Assembly (NCBI RefSeq): GCF_029227915.1
Contig: NC_079883.1
Location: 21,326,001 to 21,390,000, forward strand
From: Hydractinia symbiolongicarpus
Taxonomy: Eukaryota > Cnidaria > Hydrozoa > Anthoathecata > Hydractiniidae
Length of the DNA stretch: 64,000 nt
Direction of reading: 5' to 3'
Shown: positions 58,889 to 64,000 of the stretch, piece by piece
How the letters are laid out: each line of letters begins with the position of its first letter
Position numbering within the stretch: the stretch's first letter is position 1
Translations under genes and position numbers: made by a program
Notes under the pieces: generated by a model
Told to the model about the DNA's origin: nothing
Databases searched by the model: none
Seen by the model: only the letters and a program-made list of their open reading frames with translations

Positions 58889-59102
58889 TTATATATAAAC
58901 TTTATTAACTCCTTTATCTTCAAGCTCCTTCGTTCCAACTATCGTCCACATGGTATGTTACACAAGGAATTGCATTTCGGGAATGTTCCGGGCGAGTTCG
59001 GGCAGTATCAGAGGACAACTGCCAATTAATTTCAAAAAGGTGCCTCAACTCGCCTTCATAAATGTGGGCGTTTGCGGCTTATTGACACCCTCTTGTGTCC
59101 CA

Positions 59103-59939
59103 GCTAGAATGTCAAAAAGTACAACTCTCGGTTAAATGAAAACACTTACATTTCATGGTAAAACTAACTCTCACAGAAGAAGCTTTGATTAAAATTTACC
59201 TCCCACGAAAAATAAAGTTAATTGCATGCTTGTAAGGTTGTCTAGGAATTTGAATTTTTTTTTAAATATCGTGATTGGTTCTTTAGAATATGGACTAAGA
59301 AGATTCACTAATTATGCATGATGTCATGAGTATGCTCTGCAAGGGGGTTAATTTAACATTTTTGACAAGCCATATAGAGTTAAAAATATTTTCAAATATT
59401 TTCTGGCCGTTCACTGACACATTTTGAACATGTTACATAAATTTTAATATTTAGTTACCATAACTATGCTTAATGAATACTCATGATGTCACATTTTCGC
59501 ATAATTAGCGTAACTTGTATGACAAATATCTTGAGAACGGATAAAGATTTTTCAAAAAAAGATTTCTAGCTCAAACATCTTTCATATGAGCTCAACTTTA
59601 TTGGGATGAACATGAATATGCTAGCTAGCTACATAGCTATCTACCTGAATTAAACTAAAGCTAAATAAGCAGAATATCTGCTGAAACTACATTAGCCCCT
59701 AATAAAAAAGTAAGAAGCTGCACGTCCTTTTCCTTTTCTAAATTCCATACCAGTCATCATTCATTTCCATAGCGAGAATGTTATGAAAAATGTCATGGTA
59801 CAAAACTAGGTGTTATATATTTACGAGTCAAACCAATAACACAATTTTAAAGACCCCGTGGTCCCCCTACCAGAGAACTCCAAAGGCTTTCAGGCTTATT
59901 CCAGCGACACAAATTTTAATAAAGAGGATATATATAGCA
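59103..59939. other. Interval without recognised gene
   Basis: AT-rich, no coding frame and no obvious repeat ends. Confidence 0.4.
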
Positions 59940-60127
59940 GTCACAATTAATAAAGTTTCACTAACCTCAGCAGCTGCTGATCCTGAAGGATTACCGGGAA
60001 TTCGAGTAAAAAGATGCAATGCCCCTCTTACCAAACCTCTCAATATTTTTTGGAGAAATTATCTCAATGATGGAGATATTTCAAGACTCTTGAAACTTCA
60101 TTAATTACTCCTATTCTTAAAGTTGAA
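59940..60127 (+). pseudogene. LINE reverse-transcriptase remnant (Jockey/CR1-like)
   Basis: Translation gives SLTSAAADPEGLPGIRVKRC, then APLTKPLNIFWRNYLNDGDI and, after a frame change near 60095, LITPILK. This follows the conserved order of non-LTR reverse transcriptases (SSAAGPDGIP..., a KPL segment, then ...ITPIFKKG). The frameshift and the absence of the rest of the domain make it a dead fragment. Clade assignment is tentative. Confidence 0.65.
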
Positions 60128-60166
60128 ACGAAAACAGTAGCACTGTTTTAATTTCACCTTTAAGCG

Positions 60167-60197
60167 CAATCGTTATGTACCGTGCACATAACGATTG
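60167..60197. repeat. 12-bp-arm hairpin
   Basis: CAATCGTTATGT, a 7-nt loop, and the exact inverse ACATAACGATTG. It lies between the LINE remnant and PSMA6, with no assigned function. Confidence 0.7.
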
Positions 60198-60769
60198 TTT
60201 CTAGCTATAATAAATAACATATGCGAAACAGCTTATTTTTCTTTCTTTATCTATAAATAAGTTTTGTCGGGTCTATTTGGTTGGGGGTAATTCAGTAAAA
60301 GTGTATCGGACTTTTTATGTCGGTAGGGATATCAAGCGATATTACTATGTTGTACTTCGTGTGTCGAATCCACTTAGCCCAGTACTAAATGAAGTCATTG
60401 CCAAAAGGTGGGGTAGTCTCTGGCCTTTGCGGAGAAAAAGTTTGCGCAAAGCTGTTTGTCGCTGGCGTCTAAACATATCGCTAAGTTAATATAGGTTATT
60501 TACAAATTTTTGTATCTAATAAAAATATACAACAGAATAAGGTAAATAAAAAAGTAAAATTCGCAAGTGTTATATTCTCCGACAACGTGTGCGCTTTTTG
60601 AACACACTGGGCCCCTGGCGGGATAAAAGGCTGACCATAACTTTTTAATTTACCTGATTTTAAGCCATGGGATTCTCCTTTAGCGACGTTCCTTGATGTT
60701 TCAGGTATGAAACTTTCAATTGGGTAACTAAGTCATTCTGCAGCTAGTGGGTCAGCACATTTTCTCAAA
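60198..60769. other. Upstream region of PSMA6
   Basis: No convincing coding frame. The segment 60590-60640 is less AT-rich and includes GGGATAAAAGGC (about 60619-60630), a possible TATA-like element. The PSMA6 5' UTR and promoter should lie here. Confidence 0.4.
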
Positions 60770-60845
60770 ATGTCGCGGGGTACAAGTGCTGGTTACGATA
60801 GAGTTATTACTGTTTTTTCTCCAGAGGGACGTCTGTATCAAGTTG
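60770..60845 (+). CDS. PSMA6: Proteasome subunit alpha type-6, first exon only (partial)
   Basis: The exon encodes [20 protein letters not shown] then RLYQV and one base of the next codon, before a GTAAGT donor. This is the conserved N-terminus of alpha-1/PSMA6, part of the outer ring of the 20S proteasome. [17 protein letters not shown] is the alpha-type proteasome signature. The expected continuation (EYAFKA...) was not found up to 64000, so the first intron exceeds 3.1 kb and the gene runs off the window. Neighbour: FAM177, divergent, about 5.2 kb upstream. Confidence 0.95.
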
Positions 60846-61449
60846 GTAAGTAGATTTTGACAACAGGACGAAGGTATAGACCCACTCTAATAACAGAGGG
60901 TTTTAAATTTATTACTTGTTATCTTAACTTTGGATACTTGCCATATCGCACCATTCTAACCCCAAAAGATCTTTTAACCGTTCTCTTTTTTCATCCTACG
61001 GAGGCATAAAATTTGTGGACCATACCTGTTAAAATTGTGTCATTTGCTTAATAATCGACTCGCTTTTAGAAAAAGTAGGAATCAGCAGTAATCAAACTAG
61101 CAGTAACCAGCAGTATTTTGAAATAATCACCCCGCGAGAACCACTAGTATTTCGAAGTAACCACCAGAGAACCACCAGTATTTTGAATTAACAACCAGAG
61201 AATCAGCTGTTTTTAAGTGACCACAAGAGAACAACCATTTAAATAAATAAAACGAAATAAACACCTGCTTTGAATATGAAACATTTTATAATGTACATAC
61301 ACAACAGTTCATGACCCATTTTTTTAAAATGTTTATGTCTGGTGTGACTAAGGCTTTATGCAACAGTTGAGAAAGAAGGTTTTTAAACGCACACTCTGCA
61401 ATTAACATAAACAAAATTAATATATTGAATAATAAACTAATATCTGAAT

Positions 61450-62440
61450 TGTAAACCAAATATGACGTAAAACACTAGCGTATGATCCGCCAACTCCGTG
61501 AATCCGATAACTCTGTGAAACTGCTTTCTAAGCCTACAACAACTTACCACAGCTCTGTCTACCATTTTTAATGAATGAATTCGATTCAGGGGGTTTGATA
61601 CTACCACTTAATCATTTTAGGGGTGTCGGAACTCGCGCATGACAAAAATTTGGCCTTAAGTTCAGCCGGCTACACCTTTTTGTGATTTTCAAGTCAAGCG
61701 CGACGGTGGTCATTTTTGATATATATTGTTATCTCAGTTAATTGATTATAATTATGGTCATGTTATATATACCTTTTCCTGAGGGTCCAATGATTCAAGA
61801 ATGTTTTCAAATGAATATTTTAATTTTTAAAATATTTTTGCTAGTCATCAGAAAGCAAACGTGTTTTTCAAATTTCACGGAGTTGAAGGATCCATCACGG
61901 CATTATCGAATGATAGTACATGTCGGATCCGGCTTATTTGTCCACAATTAAATGTATTTCTTTTCTTGTCATACCCCCCGAACGGTCCGCGACAGATAGC
62001 GCTACAATAATAAAAGTTTCAAATAACCGATATGTTGATGATATGAATATAAGGACGTTAAATGTGTTTTTTTCACGGAGTTGGCGGATTTTGAGACAAT
62101 TTTTTTTGTGGCAGACCTAAAGTTTGAATGAATTATTAAACTGCAAAGTTTGAAGTCATCAAGCGTGAGAGATTACTGCCATTGTGTCCACTGTTGAGGA
62201 ATCCATATCAAATTTTAGTTTATTTTTTAGCAGCAATTAGCTACACACTTTCTTCAACGCTTCATAAAAGATTATTCCGCTTAATCAGATTATGTATTTG
62301 ACCGAAGGATTTTCATTTTGCAATTCGTGTATTGTAAACCAAATATAACGCTATATGGAGGAGGGTCCAAAACGAAACATTATTATCTTTTGGTAGACAA
62401 AGTAAAGTTTGAATGAATTAATAAATGTTGTGGAGAAACA
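61450..62440. repeat. Complex of direct and inverted repeats
   Basis: ATCCGCCAACTCCGTGAA (about 61485) is mirrored by TTCACGGAGTTGGCGGAT (about 62072), with a third partial copy near 61877. TTGTAAACCAAATAT recurs directly at about 61450 and 62333, and AAAGTTTGAATGAATTA at about 62120 and 62405. No coding frame. It probably represents the interior of the larger foldback element. Confidence 0.5.
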
Positions 62441-62646
62441 TTGTGGCATCCAGCAGAAAATATATGTTTGTTTTTCATACATGGTTTCTGTTCAAGTAAA
62501 AAAATTATACTTTATATGAACGTTTTTTCCTTGAAACGTGTTACATTATATGTCAAAGAATGAACTTTAATCCTAAAAACGATATTTTCGTTCTGTTCTT
62601 TTTGTTTCCATTATTGTCCTTAGGCGAAATAAATAAATAAATAAGT

Positions 62647-63019
62647 GGCGCCGTAGATTAGTGTTGTGGCGCCGTAGATTAGTGGTTATAGCTCTCGTAC
62701 TCTGTGCGGGAGACCGGGGTTCGATTCCTCTTGACGGCGATTCAACATATGCGAGTGAATGTTACCATAGCCCCGGGTTAACCCAAGCCATGTGAGGGAA
62801 ATTGTGAAGATGGCATACTGTGTGGGCCGTTGGATGTTGCCGGGAGTTGTCTAGTAGAGCGCGGGCTCTAATTGGGTCTGCGTAGCTCAAAATGAGCATT
62901 AAATACTCTAGGACTCTCCATCTACGCCATGGCCCCTCCTGGAAATAATAGACAGGGTATATCCCTTGATATTTGTGAGGCTAGCCATGTAAAATATGCA
63001 CATCTATCTATCTCTATCT
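62647..63019 (+). mobile_element. tRNA-derived SINE (family 1), copy 2
   Basis: The head contains TAGATTAGTGGTTATAGC (A box) and GGTTCGATTCC (B box). The body and 3' end match the copy at 1537-1874, and the tail is a short ATCT run. The first about 22 bp (GGCGCCGTAGATTAGTG) are duplicated in tandem. ATAAGT flanks both ends (62641-62646 and 63020-63025), a probable target duplication. It sits within PSMA6 intron 1. Confidence 0.88.
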
Positions 63020-63554
63020 ATAAGTAACTTGAGTCAGTTAATTATCGCGAATTGCGTGAATTTATTCATATTTTCAAAAATTAATCTTTCGCGGAATGCA
63101 TTTATTGGACCTTGTGAAAACAACTTAAAAGTAGCTAGTTAGCAAAAGCATAAAGTATCAGAAAGAAGCCCTGGGCACTAGGTGCCCTTTTATTTATCGT
63201 ATTTGGTAGTTTTAAGGTCATGAAGTGTTGTGCATAAAAATCACAACACCTTTGTGCCGCTGTTGCTGCCTTATCTGGAGTGAATTAATAATAACTGCTG
63301 GTTCTCTTGTGGTTACTTAAAAAACAGCTGGTTCTCTGGTGGTTACTTCATAATACTGGTGGTTCTCTGGTGGTTACTTCATAATACTGGTGGTTCTCTG
63401 GTGGTTACTTCATAATACTGGTGGTTCTCTGGTGGGTACTTCAAAATGCTGCTGGTTACTGCTGGTTCCTACTTTTAGTATCTACGTAATCAACTACTTC
63501 GAAATCATGATTGATACTTCTAGTTTGATTCAAGTGTCCCAACCAACTCTCTAG

Positions 63555-64000
63555 CAGTCAGACAGGGAAATCCTCTTAATTAAGCTGTACAGGTTAATTT
63601 AGATGTCAGCTTAATTAGGATGTATGATCAGTATAATAGGGTGTTTTACAGCTTAGTGAGGATGGACAAAATTTAATCGTTCAAAACACACATTTAACTG
63701 AATTTTAGCATCTATCTAACTTAGAAAATCCAATATTTACGTGCATATAAACATCTCCAATACATTAGTTTTGTTTCGTAGCACCCCAGAGATTCGCTAA
63801 ATTTAAAGTTTTTAAATTGGCTGCCTAAATAGGCTGTATTACGAGACGTGACATCCTAACTAGGATGCAGTACAGCTTAAATAGACTATTGCTACGATCA
63901 ACCATTGTTTCTATTCCATATCTGTTGAACCCAAGGTGCTGGAAATACCATTCTTCCTTATATGTATGGAAGAGTTGCAGTGGTGATTCTGCTAAAATTT
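63555..64000. mobile_element. TIR element with CAGTCAG end (copy 2, cut by window end)
   Basis: It matches the element at 29442-30030 from its left end (CAGTCAGACAGGGAAATCC) through TTAATTAAGCTGTACAG, ACGTGCATATAAACATCTCC and GTGATTCTGCTAAAATTT at the window edge. There is an extra segment around 63830-63920. The right end lies outside the window. Confidence 0.75.

Larger units (their letters stand above)
57309..59094. mobile_element. Non-autonomous TIR element, copy 2, with 8-bp target duplication and nested insertion
   Basis: The ends are ACGAGGGTGCCGATAAGC (57309-57326) and, inverted, AAGAGGGTGTCAATAAGC (59077-59094). Both are flanked by GTGTCCCA (57301-57308 and 59095-59102), an exact 8-bp duplication compatible with hAT-type or similar transposition. 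The element proper is about 450 bp and is split at 57558-58888 by another element. It corresponds in inverted orientation to copy 1 at 229-596. It has no coding capacity. Confidence 0.8.
61075..63475. repeat. Inverted pair of CCACCAGAGAAC minisatellite blocks in PSMA6 intron 1
   Basis: The left block (about 61075-61235) contains ACCAGCAGTATTTTGAA and AACCACCAGAGAACCACC units. The right block (about 63297-63475) carries the inverse as 31-bp tandem units (GGTTCTCTGGTGG at 63330, 63361, 63392 and 63423). The outer sequences AAAAGTAGGAA / TTCCTACTTTT also mirror each other. Together they look like the subterminal repeats of one large foldback element, into which the SINE at 62647-63019 has inserted. 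Confidence 0.65.

Noticed and set aside
60277-60489. 70-codon plus-strand frame upstream of PSMA6
   Set aside because: No recognisable family, and it lies between a dead LINE fragment and the PSMA6 promoter region.
62666-62740. Possible tRNA gene
   Set aside because: The A and B boxes are present but the sequence continues into a conserved SINE body with a tail, and a second copy exists at 1537-1874.

Overview
The window is AT-rich, intron-rich animal DNA. It holds a SIN3 co-repressor gene, an APC-type armadillo gene, a CAAX-ended complexin, a FAM177 gene and the first exon of PSMA6, spread among many small DNA transposons and tRNA-derived SINEs. The gene set and the odd architecture of the APC protein suggest a non-bilaterian animal, most likely a cnidarian and possibly a hydrozoan. 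This placement is inference; no species-specific sequence was recognised.

Layout. 1-11.6 kb is transposon country. It has a TAA-flanked terminal-inverted-repeat (TIR) element split by a SINE whose ATCT tail has grown to about 117 perfect tetramers, several perfect hairpins, an intact 781-codon hAT transposase inside clear ends (5700-8830), and a small relative with the same ends (9217-9637). 11.6-24.9 kb (+) is a complete 21-exon SIN3 gene (about 1302 aa). 26.8-27.2 kb (-) is a single-exon complexin-like gene, convergent with SIN3. 27.2-33.1 kb holds non-autonomous elements and one orphan terminal exon (-). 33.1-49.7 kb (+) is an 18-exon APC-like gene (about 2202 aa). 51.0-52.0 kb (+) is an intronless coiled-coil protein with SH2-ligand-like tyrosines that I cannot name. 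53.6-55.6 kb (-) is a four-exon FAM177 gene. 55.9-60.7 kb holds SINE, LINE and nested MITE insertions. 60.8 kb (+) is exon 1 of PSMA6, whose remaining exons lie beyond the window.

Most noteworthy points. (1) The APC-like protein has about 1200 residues in front of its armadillo domain and only about 520 behind it. I see no bilaterian-type 15/20-residue beta-catenin repeats. The N-terminal part contains a four-fold tandem duplication of an exon pair encoding SRIPS...LSPL...SG | GIQTP motifs, in a run of 14 consecutive phase-0 introns. (2) FAM177 and PSMA6 are neighbours here, as they are in the human 14q13 cluster. (3) Transposon insertions can be dated against each other. One element carries a second element with TTA target duplications, and the matching empty site is preserved in another copy at position 361. 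Two hAT-like elements share ends and both show 5-bp target duplications.

The genes are unlinked in function: chromatin repression (SIN3), Wnt/cytoskeleton (APC), exocytosis (complexin) and proteasome (PSMA6). All exon boundaries were assigned by eye from reading frame, splice consensus and family similarity.
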